Origin: Turbatrix aceti | Taxonomy: Eukaryota > Nematoda > Chromadorea > Rhabditida > Panagrolaimidae | Reading direction: 5' to 3' | Length of the DNA: 64,000 bases | Assembly: GCA_963969345.1 (NCBI GenBank) | Contig: OZ017769.1 | Coordinates: 682,001-746,000 of the forward strand | In this document: one piece after another, positions 1 to 9,135 of the stretch | Layout: every line of letters starts with the position of its first letter | Position numbering within the stretch: position 1 is the first letter of the stretch | Notes under the pieces: model-generated | What the model saw: only the letters and a program-made list of their open reading frames with translations | Database searches by the model: none | What the model was told of the DNA's origin: nothing | Program-made: the position numbers and the translations under genes

Positions 1-164
1 ATACGATTTATTTTTGTTTTTTTTTGTCTAACGACCTATCCTGACCACTTGTCACTCTTGTAGCAGTGCAATTTTGTATTTAATTAATGTTTATGGGGGA
101 TGCATAATTTTTATGTTTATGTGAAATAAAGGGTTTGATGATGTCATGTATAAAGAAGCACTTC

Positions 165-390
165 TTAGACGTAGGGCATCATGCCGGTTGTGACCAGGGG
201 CACGTCTGACACGGGTTGCGTGTACGAGAGAGACGTTAAGGGCGTCACCAGTGTCGACGTACCGAAGCCAGCAGTGCTATAGAACAGGGGACGAATCAGC
301 CGAGGATGCTTGCCGGATGCCAAGAGCAGATCTCGATACGCTTTATAGAGCACCACAAAGACACGCTGGGGAAGGATGAGAACATCAATT
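165..390 (-). pseudogene. Inverted, internally deleted fragment of acyl-CoA thioesterase gene
   Basis: The minus strand resembles two separate stretches of the thioesterase gene at 702-1706. The first matches about 1125-1220 (the segment reading LVPYKASRDLFLASGK there). The second matches about 1353-1490 (the segment ending LVATGMMPY). The bases between them are missing. The join keeps a recognisable remnant of the parent's second intron: the CCCCTGTTTTTCAG end has become CCCCTGTTCTATAG directly before CACTGCTGG. The copy therefore arose from genomic DNA, not from mRNA. It has no start or signature region and ends in a stop soon after the MMPYV segment. I infer a dead partial duplication. Confidence 0.8.
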
Positions 391-701
391 TTTACTGTGT
401 CAAGTTTTTCTATACCGTATAATCAACCCTTGAATTTCAACGTTAGCTTGTTGCTTTTGACGCCAAGCATTGGGCAGGGCGAGGCTTTTTGCTTTCTTGC
501 AATTTTTTTGTAGCATGCTGTGCAATTAAAAATCACCTGAGAACACAAAAACTGTACTGTGTAGTGTTCTGTGTAGTTTATATGACGTTATCACGCATGA
601 ATTGTCGTGTCGTTCACCTGCACGCAGGGTGCACAACAATTCTGTCTGTCATCCTTATAAGGCGGCATTGATTGCTCTATTTGACGAACCATTCATCCAA
701 A
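391..701. other. Intergenic spacer upstream of thioesterase
   Basis: About 310 bases between the pseudogene fragment and the thioesterase start. It presumably holds the promoter and 5' UTR. I see no coding exon, repeat or recognisable site. Confidence 0.4.
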
Positions 702-1706
702 ATGACGACAGCAGTGACGCCACGGCATCGATGGCTTCGCCTCGACAAAATCAAGGACGACTCTTTCCGGTAAGTTATTTCTTGGATGTTTTTTGATTTA
801 ATACCTGTTTTTCTACCCTTCTTAGAGGCACCTGCGACGCACCAGGCCCAAAATCACGGGCTTTCGGCGGCCAAGTGTTGGCTCAAGCCCTGACCGCCGC
901 CTACGCTACCGTCCCGGGCGGCTTTTACGTCAACAGCCTGCACTGCTACTTCATCAGGGGCGGCATCGAGCGGGAACCCATCATTTACGAGGTCAAGCGG
1001 ATCCGTAACGGCAGAAACTTTTGCACTCGGACCGTCGAAGCAGTCCAGCATGGCAGCATTATCCATTCTTCCGAGTTTTCATTCCAGCGCGAAGAAGGCG
1101 CGTCTCCGTTCTCGATATCACCAATCTTCCCCAGCGTGCCCACTCCCGAGTCTCTGGTGCCCTACAAAGCGTCCCGAGATCTGTTCTTGGCATCCGGCAA
1201 GGATCCCCAGCTGGTTCGTCCGATCGACACCGAAAAAGTGGCTCCCAGGTGCGAGCTGCGACCTGTCGACACGGATCTCTTTGTCCAGGGCGCCGATGAA
1301 CATGGAGTGACCACCCAGGTTGGTGACCCCCCTCTTTATCTTGCAATCAATTTCCCCTGTTTTTCAGCACTGCTGGCTTCGGTACCTCGACCCCGTTGAC
1401 GCCTCCGACGTCCCCCTCGCTCACGCGACCCTCGCCTACGTGTCGGACCTGCCCCTGGTCGCGACCGGCATGATGCCCTACATCCGGGGCACCCGCTTCC
1501 GCCTCGCCACGACCCTCGATCACTCCATGTGGTTCCACCAGTTCCGATTCGACGTCAACGAGTGGCTCCTCTACGAGCAGGAGTGCGTGGCGCACGCCGC
1601 CAATCGCTCCATTGTTCACGGGCGTATTTGGACGAGATCCGGCAGGCTGCTCGCATCCTGCAGCCAGGAGGTTCTTCTTTATCCCGATACATCTGCGAAA
1701 CTGTGA
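702..1706 (+). CDS. Acyl-CoA thioesterase, TesB/ACOT8 type
   Basis: Three exons, 702-769, 826-1318 and 1368-1706, give 299 residues, the normal length for the type II acyl-CoA thioesterase family, which hydrolyses acyl-CoA to free fatty acid and CoA, usually in peroxisomes. The first hotdog half has the family block DDSFRGTC followed by RAFGGQVLAQAL, which forms only when exons 1 and 2 are joined. The second half has GTRFRLATTLDHSMWFH with the conserved catalytic-region Asp, and SCSQEVLLY with the conserved Gln near the end. The first intron uses GTAAGT and the second uses GTTGGT. The ATG at 702 gives MTTAVTPRHRWLRLDK, which aligns with family N-termini. The C-terminus (TSAKL) is a possible peroxisomal PTS1-like tripeptide, though AKL is only a weak match. 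Substrate chain length cannot be told from sequence. Confidence 0.93.
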
Positions 1707-1853
1707 TAAAAACCATACAAAAGTTGACAATTCTTGAAAGCGTGCGTTAGTGAATCCCTGGTATCGTATCCGAGTGTGGTGGCTACGTATCCAATGTCAG
1801 TACCTCGAATTCCTCTTCTGAATCAAACTTTGGATCGCCGAAATCCATGTAAT

Positions 1854-3502
1854 CTAAAAAACTCCTATTTTTCTCATTTTTAATTTCAGAAGCCGTATAC
1901 CTTCAATTTTAGTATCAATACCCATATACGGCACAAAACGAGGGTATCCAGGTGGTCGTCTTTCGAGTAGCTCAAAGAGTGGAGGGTCAGACGCTGCAAT
2001 CACCTCCGGCAGTTGTCCGACGAGCTCGTGGTAGTCCTTTTCGGTGACGCAGATAAAAGACAGTGCCAGCGAGGGATCAAGGCTCTGGAAGGGCATGTGT
2101 AGCACGTAGTTGCAGTGATATGTGGAGTCATCAAAGTTGTCAGTCGATTCGTCTGTCGAATTTGAACACGCGTCCGACGATGATGAACCCATGCCAGTGC
2201 CAAGCGTCGTCCACGGAGGCGATCGCTTGGCTTTCACAGCTTCCAGGGCATCGACGAGCTCTGTGCTGTCAGGCTCCTGCACGGAGTCTTCGTCGCCGGC
2301 CTCCTTGTCCAACCGGTGGGGTGGGGAGGTCTCCAGAGCTTCGACATCACTCGCTGGGTTGTTGATGTACTCAGGAGGTGATCTGAGCTCAGGTGAGGAT
2401 ATCGTCGAATTCGGTTCGCTGGAAAAGGGGTGCAGTTGATCGGAATCGAGGTTGACAGCTTCCTGGCAGACATGTGGATCCAAATAAACCAACTGAAGCC
2501 CAAAAACTACTAAATTCATTCAAAAGTCAAAAAACAAAACAAACCTGTTCATTGACAATGCCGTAGAAGTAAACGGCATGATTCGGCCGACCTCCGATAA
2601 TGCCGACGCACTGAGGAAGCTTGAAGTACTCCTGTATTGCGCTCAGGTAGCACCGATTAATGCTGGTGAGTCCCAGACGAAGGGGAACGATGATGAGCAG
2701 CGGGCGCCAGGTGTCCCCCGCCCCTCCCCCTCCCCCACCGTAGTCAGAAGCGGTCTTGACCTCTCCCTGCTTCGGAGGCTTGGCCCTGGCCATCGCCTGC
2801 ACGTCTGCGCTGATGAGTATGTTATCCATCGCGACGTGGATCGCCATGTTAGACCAGTCATCGTATACCACCAATTTTTTGAGCACCTGTGCTATGGTGT
2901 TGGGTCCAAACCAGTGTCCCAGGGCTTTGCCTTCGGATACACCCATTTGAGCTAAAATAGAAAAAAAACAAGTTCTAGCAGAATTTTTGGATTAAAAAAC
3001 AAACCAATTTGATGAATTGAAAAAGTACTCGTTCGCTTGTCTTGAAACATTCTCAGTAGCCTTCTGTACGTCTCGTCTGTCGAATTTTTGGTCCACTTCC
3101 ATGACGAACGAAGGTGTAGCACCGAAAGGGCCTGGGCAAGGAGCATCTGTCCGCATCGAAGCATGCATCCCCAGCCCTGATCCGTCGAAGGCCCGGTCCC
3201 GCCTGGAATTTAAAAAAAATAAACACGAAACAAGCAAAAAAGACAAACCAATAGCCGAAAAATTTTTACGATAGGTAAACCACAGTAAGGCAGCTGTGAA
3301 TTCCTTGATTACGGTAATATCTGCCGGATGCTGTTGGCCTAGGAGATATACGGTCGTCGCAGAAGCAATGAAAGACGCGTTATCGAGGTCCGAAAACGTC
3401 GATTCGAGAGTAAAGTACGTCTCCATTACGCTGAAAAAAATCGTAAATTTTTATAAAACCCACAAAAACAAACTTTTGCTGCAACGCTTGGAGAGCCTCC
3501 AT
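1854..3502 (-). CDS. atg-4: Autophagy cysteine protease ATG4 (peptidase C54)
   Basis: Five exons on the minus strand, 3474-3502, 3249-3430, 3005-3202, 2545-2951 and 1854-2492, encode 484 residues. ATG4 processes and delipidates Atg8/LGG family proteins in autophagy. Joining exons 2 and 3 gives the family block WFTYRKNFSAIGGTG then DQGWGCMLRCGQMLLAQAL, with the nucleophile Cys near residue 83. Exon 4 gives GKALGHWFGPNTIAQVLKKL and IIGGRPNHAVYFYG. Exon 5 opens with LVYLDPHVCQ, carrying the catalytic Asp and His near 277 and 279, and later has the conserved LDPSLALSFIC. All four introns use the donor GTTTGT. A lone acceptor (ATTCTAG) 12 bases before the ATG suggests trans-splicing. The acidic Ser-rich stretch in exon 5 is longer than in vertebrate ATG4B. 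All catalytic residues are present. Confidence 0.95.
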
Positions 3503-3681
3503 GGACCAACTCCGCTAGAATAATCACCTGCAACCACCCGTCTATTGTCCCAAAACAACTAAAAAGAAGGCAAAAATACAACGACATGGCTACGCAACCA
3601 TCCATCATTCTACTTCGACAAAATCGCCAACCACAAAATTTTAGTCGTAAAAATCAACAACAAAAAAATCTCAATTCACAA

Positions 3682-4246
3682 TCAAACAGTCTTGACAGCG
3701 CCGACGGTGAGATCACGCTTCTCGATCCTTCGAAGTTCCTTCTTCTTGGCTCGCTTGAGTTTGTTGACATTCTTGATGACCTGCACGACCTCCGATTTGC
3801 GCTCGTTCGCCTTGCGACGCTCCTCGCGTTCCTTTTTGGCTTCAGCCGCTGCTTTCTTCTCGGCAGCCATCTTATCACGAATTTCCTCCTTCATCGATTT
3901 GAACTGCACCTTGTCGGCTTTAGCCTTCATCTTTGACGACCAATCTGTCTTCAGAGGCTTTGATTTGATGATTCCTGACTTGCTGAAAGAGGGAATGTGT
4001 CAAACATTTAAAAAATAATGTTAAAAAAATAAATTCATTTACAACGTCTGAATTCAAAAGAATCCTTATAAACCAGCGTAAAAACAGCCAGAAATATCGA
4101 AAAAGTACTCACCGATTGGCGCGAGTTGCCGGCTCTTTCCACTTCCGTCCGCTCTTCGGCTTGCCTCGAGGTTCAGTAACCAGCACTCGAGTGTCACTGA
4201 CAGAGGTCATTTCAGCGTCGGCGTTGTCTGCAGAAGGATGTGACAT
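3682..4246 (-). CDS. CCDC86/Cgr1-type nucleolar rRNA-processing protein
   Basis: Two exons, 4113-4246 and 3682-3982, encode 144 residues. The spliced protein contains PRGKPKSGRKWKEP, then KPLKTDWSSKMK, a charged coiled coil, and the terminal block KSEVVQVIKNVNKLKRAKKKELRRIEKRD. That is the hallmark of the Cgr1 domain in CCDC86 and yeast Cgr1, which act in the nucleolus in 60S rRNA processing. Its length matches the compact Cgr1 forms rather than the longer mammalian protein. Its stop lies only 179 bases upstream of the atg-4 start on the same strand, so the two could be a two-gene transcription unit. Confidence 0.9.
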
Positions 4247-4378
4247 GTTAAAATCACAAAAAATGGATCTGCAAAGTACACAGAAAGAGAACATCATAAA
4301 AAATCGTCAATCACATGCATTCAGAAAAATCGTGTTGAGACGCGTAAAAAACTGGAAAAGAGTGAAATGTCAAAATCT

Positions 4379-6319
4379 GATCACGGACTTTTTATTTTCA
4401 CACATCCGTCACACAAAGTTCACATATCTCGCTGACGGAAAGACATATGAATTATCTGTGATGGATGTATGAACTATCTGTGTATTTGATGTGAAGTATA
4501 TGTGATTCATGCTTACTTTTAGGAAAAGTTTGCACTCTCCTTAGCCGGTAGGTATATGTGAATCACATCTACCCGACGGGCCGTGGTAATGTGAATCACA
4601 TGTGAAAATATAAAATTCGTGTACTTGGCACAGATGAGCATCAGCTACCATTCTGCAGTATATAACTGTGGGTGCCGAGCTCAGTGTGCCAAAAACAACC
4701 TGATGATGCAAATTTCTTTTTTTGATGGCAAAAACGCTCCGTGCCATTTAAAGTGGTGGAAAAACAAAGTCTTGCATCGGCTACCGTTTTTTACAGTTTT
4801 TAGCTGTGGATGCACTGCAAAACTTTGTCTTCCATCCACTACGAATTTACGGCGATGAACAGGGCGCTAGATTTGTGGATTGCTTGATTCCTGTAAAATA
4901 TTTCTGAAGTCAACAACACGTAATTTTTTTTTGCCAAAACTCACGAAATATTTCTGGTACTTTTTCTGGATTTTCCCGCGGTAGCTGTTGTGACCAATAT
5001 GGATATAGAGAAAATCTGTAATTAGGAAAACACGTTATTTTTTGTAATTTAAAATAGGAATGTGAAAAAAAAATATTTCAGGCCCAGTTTTAAAAAAAAA
5101 ACTTACAGAATGCTAAAAAAACATAAATATTTATAAAACGTTTATAATAATTTGAATTGCCCATATTTTTGTATAACATATTTTTGTATCCATTTTTTTT
5201 TTGTAAAAAACTCACGGTTTTTCTAAAACAAAAATTGAGAATTAAAGTTTTTTTGTTTCCCCAAAATTAGTATGTCCGTAAAATCAGTAAAATTTACAAA
5301 CCTCGCAAAAATTACCTGTTTGATGAAACTTCGCTGCGTGCCATGGAAAAGGAGGGATGAAAAACAGAAACACTTGATATCTGTCGGGAATTTTTCCCGA
5401 CGGATATTTCAGCCAAAAAATAGATATAAAAGAGTATAAAAAATATATAAGGGCTTTTGCAACCCGTTTCTCCTTCTCAAATTAACATTTATTTACAAAT
5501 AATAGCAATAAACAACAAAAAAATTTATAACCTACAGAACCCCAACTTTTTTGTTTTTTTTAAATATTAATTTTACAGAAAAAAATTATTCGTTTGTTTT
5601 TTTCTTGTACGTTTTTCTTGCTTTGATTCTTGTACCCTTTTATTGTTTTCATAAATTCACTTTTTTCTTGTCGTGTTTTTTGTACATTTTTCTTGTTTTT
5701 GTATTGTTTTTCTATTTCAAATCAACATTTTTATGACGAAATTAAAAAAAAAAATTCACACAATTTTTGAAGCCACTTTTAACTCTGAAGTCACTTCAGA
5801 CGCCCGTAACTAGGCCAATGCATCAGCATTCCAACGAAATCGGCATCCCTCCAAATTGGAGCCCCCAATGGCATCAAAATACGTTTATATACGAACATTT
5901 TTGCAAATTTTGTTTTCAAATAGCAATCCCATAAAAATTTTACTCGAAAAGAAACAATCGCAACACTTTAACAAAAGAAACAACATCCCCTGGCAGAAAA
6001 CAACAAGAGATATGACAATACTGAAGTTCCGATACTTCCAACTGAATCTTGATTTCCAAGCACGTTTTGCCAAGCATACTGTGAATAACATATGCCATAT
6101 ATGTGAAGTATATGTGAATATCACAATTTATCAGCGTTTTTGTATAAGTTACCGAACAATGTCAATAATCACATGTGATTCATATATGATTCACATATGA
6201 TACTTCAAAATTAATCGAAATTTGGTAATTCATATGTGAATCACATGTGATTCACACTCATCTGTGAAGGATATGTGAACTTTGTGTGACGGATGTGTGA
6301 AAATAAAAAGTCCGTGATC
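4379..6319. mobile_element. Non-autonomous DNA transposon with 50-bp perfect terminal inverted repeats
   Basis: Bases 4379-4428 and 6270-6319 are perfect inverted repeats beginning GATCACGGACTTTTTATTTT. Inside each end are several copies of a palindromic motif like TTCACATGTGAA or GTGAATCACAT (near 4498, 4555, 4591, 6110, 6170 and 6232), as expected for subterminal transposase-binding sites. The 1.9-kb interior is AT-rich and encodes no transposase. It includes a hairpin at 5374-5411 with arms like GTCGGGA/TCCCGAC. I could not define a convincing target duplication; at most AT flanks both ends if the element starts at CACGG. The superfamily is not assigned. Confidence 0.8.
5374..5411. repeat. 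Short hairpin inside the TIR element
   Basis: Inverted arms around GTCGGGA and TCCCGAC separated by a few bases, flanked by ATATC/GATAT, would form a stem-loop. It lies in the middle of the 1.9-kb transposon and has no assigned role. Confidence 0.5.
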
Positions 6320-6366
6320 GTAAGTTTTAGGTGCATGTGTATTTATTTGCAGTGCTTTTACTTGTA

Positions 6367-7763
6367 TTAAGAGGGAGTCTGCGACAGGATTTAGGAATAA
6401 GGTGAAGGCGACGGAACAGCTATTTTATGACGACAAATGTTTTGTGCCCAAGTTGTAAGGGACCATGGGTAAGGTCTAAATCCGGGATATTAGATTTTTC
6501 TGATGCCGGATTCTGAAGTGGCAGCTTCTGAAAGTTCAACACCCGTAATTTTTCAAGTTGCTTCATGGTTGAGGTAAAAATCTGATATTTTGGATACGGG
6601 GGTTTCTTGGCACGGGAAACCGATTGGCGTACTCAGATTTTTCAAAAAACATCTGGTTTTCCTGTAATTATCGATTTTTGTCAATTAACGTTACTTTATG
6701 GCCTCTGGTAATTTAAAAAAAAAGTTCCGTTTTGTACAGACCCTTTTATCTTGTAGCCCGTCTTTTTCTGTGTCGGATAAGCTCAAAAAATAAAAAAAAG
6801 GAGGGATACCAGAAGGCCATATCCGTGGTTTTCCGTCGCGCACTCGAGTAAAAAGCGCGCGCACAGTCTCTTTTTCGCTTCGCTGGACAAAAAAGTGATG
6901 CGCGCGCACGTAACAGGAGTCAACTTTGAAAAATTGCCCTTAAGCTAGTTTTTGCTTTGAATGTTTGTGGTCATTTCGTTTGGTTTGGGCATGTCCCAAA
7001 GATTGTTTTAAGCTAATTGTGCTCTTTATTGCATAAATTTTACGATCAGATACGGCATGTGAAAGTTCATGTTTCTTTTGTCGCCTGTAGCACTGCGCAA
7101 AATTAACCGATCAAAGAGAAAAGTGGCCAAAAACAACCTTTAGGACATGCCCAAACCAAACAAAATGACCACAAACATTCAAAGCAAAAACTAGCTTCAG
7201 GGCAATTTTTCAAAGTTGACTCCTGTTACGTGCGCGCGCATCACTTTTTTGTCCAGCGAAGCGAAAAAGAGACTGTGCGCGCGCGCTTTTTACTCGAGTG
7301 CGCGACGGAAAACCACGGATATGGCCTTCTGGTATCCCTCCTTTTTTTTATTTTTTGAGCTTATCCGACACAGAAAAAGACGGGCTACAAGATAAAAGGG
7401 TCTGTACAAAACGGAACTTTTTTTTTAAATTACCAGAGGCCATAAAGTAACGTTAATTGACAAAAATCGATAATTACAGGAAAACCAGATGTTTTTTGAA
7501 AAATCTGAGTACGCCAATCGGTTTCCCGTGCCAAGAAACCCCCGTATCCAAAATATCAGATTTTTACCTCAACCATGAAGCAACTTGAAAAATTAGGGGT
7601 GTTGAACTTTCAGAAGCTGCCACTTCAGAATCCGGCATCAGAAAAATCTAATATCCCCGATTTAGACCTTACCCATGGTCCCTTACAACTTGGGCACAAA
7701 ACATTTGTCGTCATAAAATAGCTGTTCCGTCGAAACTAAATCCTGTCGCAGACTCCCTCTTAA
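6367..7763. mobile_element. Foldback element, copy 1, flanked by TTAA
   Basis: A near-palindromic 1397-bp unit. It starts TTAAGAGGGAGTCTGCGAC and ends with the inverse. Its arms are about 640 bp each around a central loop of roughly 120 bp (about 7012-7130). The arms differ by a small indel next to the ends: the left arm reads GGAATAAGGTGAAGGCGAC where the right arm reads the complement of TTTCGAC. TTAA is present at both edges, as target duplication or as part of the repeats; because it is palindromic the two cannot be separated here. No transposase is encoded. A 72-codon frame inside an arm also occurs in the other copy and is explained by the repeat. A same-length inverted copy lies at 58961-60357. 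Confidence 0.88.
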
Positions 7764-7877
7764 AGTTGTAAAATTGCAGTTTTTTTAAATATATTTTTTT
7801 GGGATATCTTGCGGAGCAAACTTCCCACTAAAAAGCGAGTATCGTTGGTTCGTTCACTTTTGTCTGAAAAATAAAAT

Positions 7878-8367
7878 TTGGAGAGTAAAAAATTTAAATA
7901 TACTGCTCCAATCGGCATCAATGGCCTCGTTCAAGAGTTCCACGCTATTCCGAATCCTGGCGGTGTGACGGACACGATTTATGAGGATCTCGACCGCGAT
8001 AAAGCGTTTCTGAAAAAAAAGGAACATCGAGTGGAAGGGGAGCCAGTTATCAATGTTCACTATGTGAAGGTACGTTTTATCTGTGGTTTGAAACATAATT
8101 TTTGAATATTTTGTAGTCGTTTAATGAGTGTAATTTTATCATGGCCCAAAGACCCGTGGAGAATACGGTCAACGACTTTTGGGGATGATTTTAGCTGAAG
8201 GCGTTTCGAAAATCCTCATGGCTTGTGAACCCTCAGAATGTGCACGGTATTATCCCACCAAGGAGGGTGAATCTATGGTTGTCGGAATGTACACTATTCG
8301 GAACGTAGAAAACGTATACTGTGGCAGCTACAAGGAATACGTGATGCACCAATTTATGGTTACGTGA
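7878..8367 (+). pseudogene. Frameshifted protein tyrosine phosphatase fragment
   Basis: The stretch 7878-8069 reads like the start of a PTP domain (INGLVQEF). Intron 8070-8116 (GTACGT...TTGTAG) leads to FNECNFIMAQRPVENTVNDFW, the conserved PTP substrate-loop block. At the G-run near 8181-8184 one base is missing, and the reading continues in another frame as GMILAEGVSKILMACEPSE, the next PTP block. The catalytic HCSAGxGRT loop is absent and a stop follows at 8365. It retains an intron, so it is not a processed copy. I infer a dead remnant of one of the many PTP genes typical of nematodes. Confidence 0.8.
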
Positions 8368-8946
8368 ACGAATGATAACAAAATTGGCCGACGCGTTTTT
8401 TTTGTTCTCGAACGAACATAAACATTTTGTTAGTTTTGTTCGAGAAATCGAACGACACTGTTAGCCATTTTTTTGATAAATAATATCGATTTCGGCACCA
8501 TTAAACTGATTTTACCTACGTTTTTGTTTGTTTTATCTGTTCGAAAAATTTATCTTGTTCGCGAACGAACTCGAACAAACCAATCTGTTATCGAACGAAC
8601 ACGAATGCAAAAATTTTTAATTGTTCGCGAACAAACTCGAACGAACACAAACGTTCGCCCATAGTAAAAACCTTTTTTCAAATTTCTTTCCGTTCAATAT
8701 TTTGTTTTTTTCAGCCTCTGTGGCCACGATAACAGTGTTTTTTTCTTCCTTTTACTGCGCCTATCTGCTTGCATGCTCATGGCGGAACTGTCATCAAACT
8801 TTTGGACTTGCCTTCTTTTTTTTTATTCTGTGGATGTCTATCTTTTTCGACTGCCAGCAGCTAGGATGTTACGTAACTTACGACACGCCAAGGTTGTTTG
8901 ACTGCGAGGCCACTGCTAAAAACTTACTTCCCATCTTTTCTCTTTC
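8368..8946. other. Intergenic, with AACGA-rich degenerate repeats
   Basis: From about 8401 to 8662 the sequence is rich in TCGAACGAAC and TTGTTCGCGAAC words. Two longer copies lie near 8554-8580 and 8621-8648. It looks like a decayed tandem repeat. The remainder is AT-rich with no exon I can support. Confidence 0.5.
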
Positions 8947-8954
8947 GTACTAAC

Positions 8955-9127
8955 CAGGGACTAAAACAGGCAGGGCCGAATTACGGCGGCCCATGAAGCC
9001 CGTCTCGGCTCGAAACAAAAATAGTTTTAAAAAAACGCACAAAAGCACTTTTGTTGTGTTTTTTTTAAAGCGGACTAAGTCCGGCCGGCCCGGGTGGGCC
9101 TAAATTACCGGCACGTTTTAGACCCTG
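8955..9127. mobile_element. Short hAT-like MITE
   Basis: The 173-bp unit has imperfect inverted ends CAGGGACTAAAAC and, on the other strand, CAGGGTCTAAAAC. It is flanked by imperfect 8-base direct repeats GTACTAAC (8947-8954) and TTATTAAC (9128-9135). CAGGG ends plus an 8-bp duplication are typical of hAT transposons. The interior has GC-rich inverted segments and no coding capacity. Confidence 0.55.
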
Positions 9128-9135
9128 TTATTAAC

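Noticed and set aside
6691..6909. 72-codon frame repeated at 59815-60033
   Set aside because: It lies inside the arms of the foldback element in both copies; the repeat explains the identity and no domain is visible.
6367..7763. Assignment of the foldback element to piggyBac because of TTAA
   Set aside because: The ends read GAGGGAGTC, not a CCCT-type piggyBac end, and the palindromic TTAA could be part of the repeat or hide a TA duplication.
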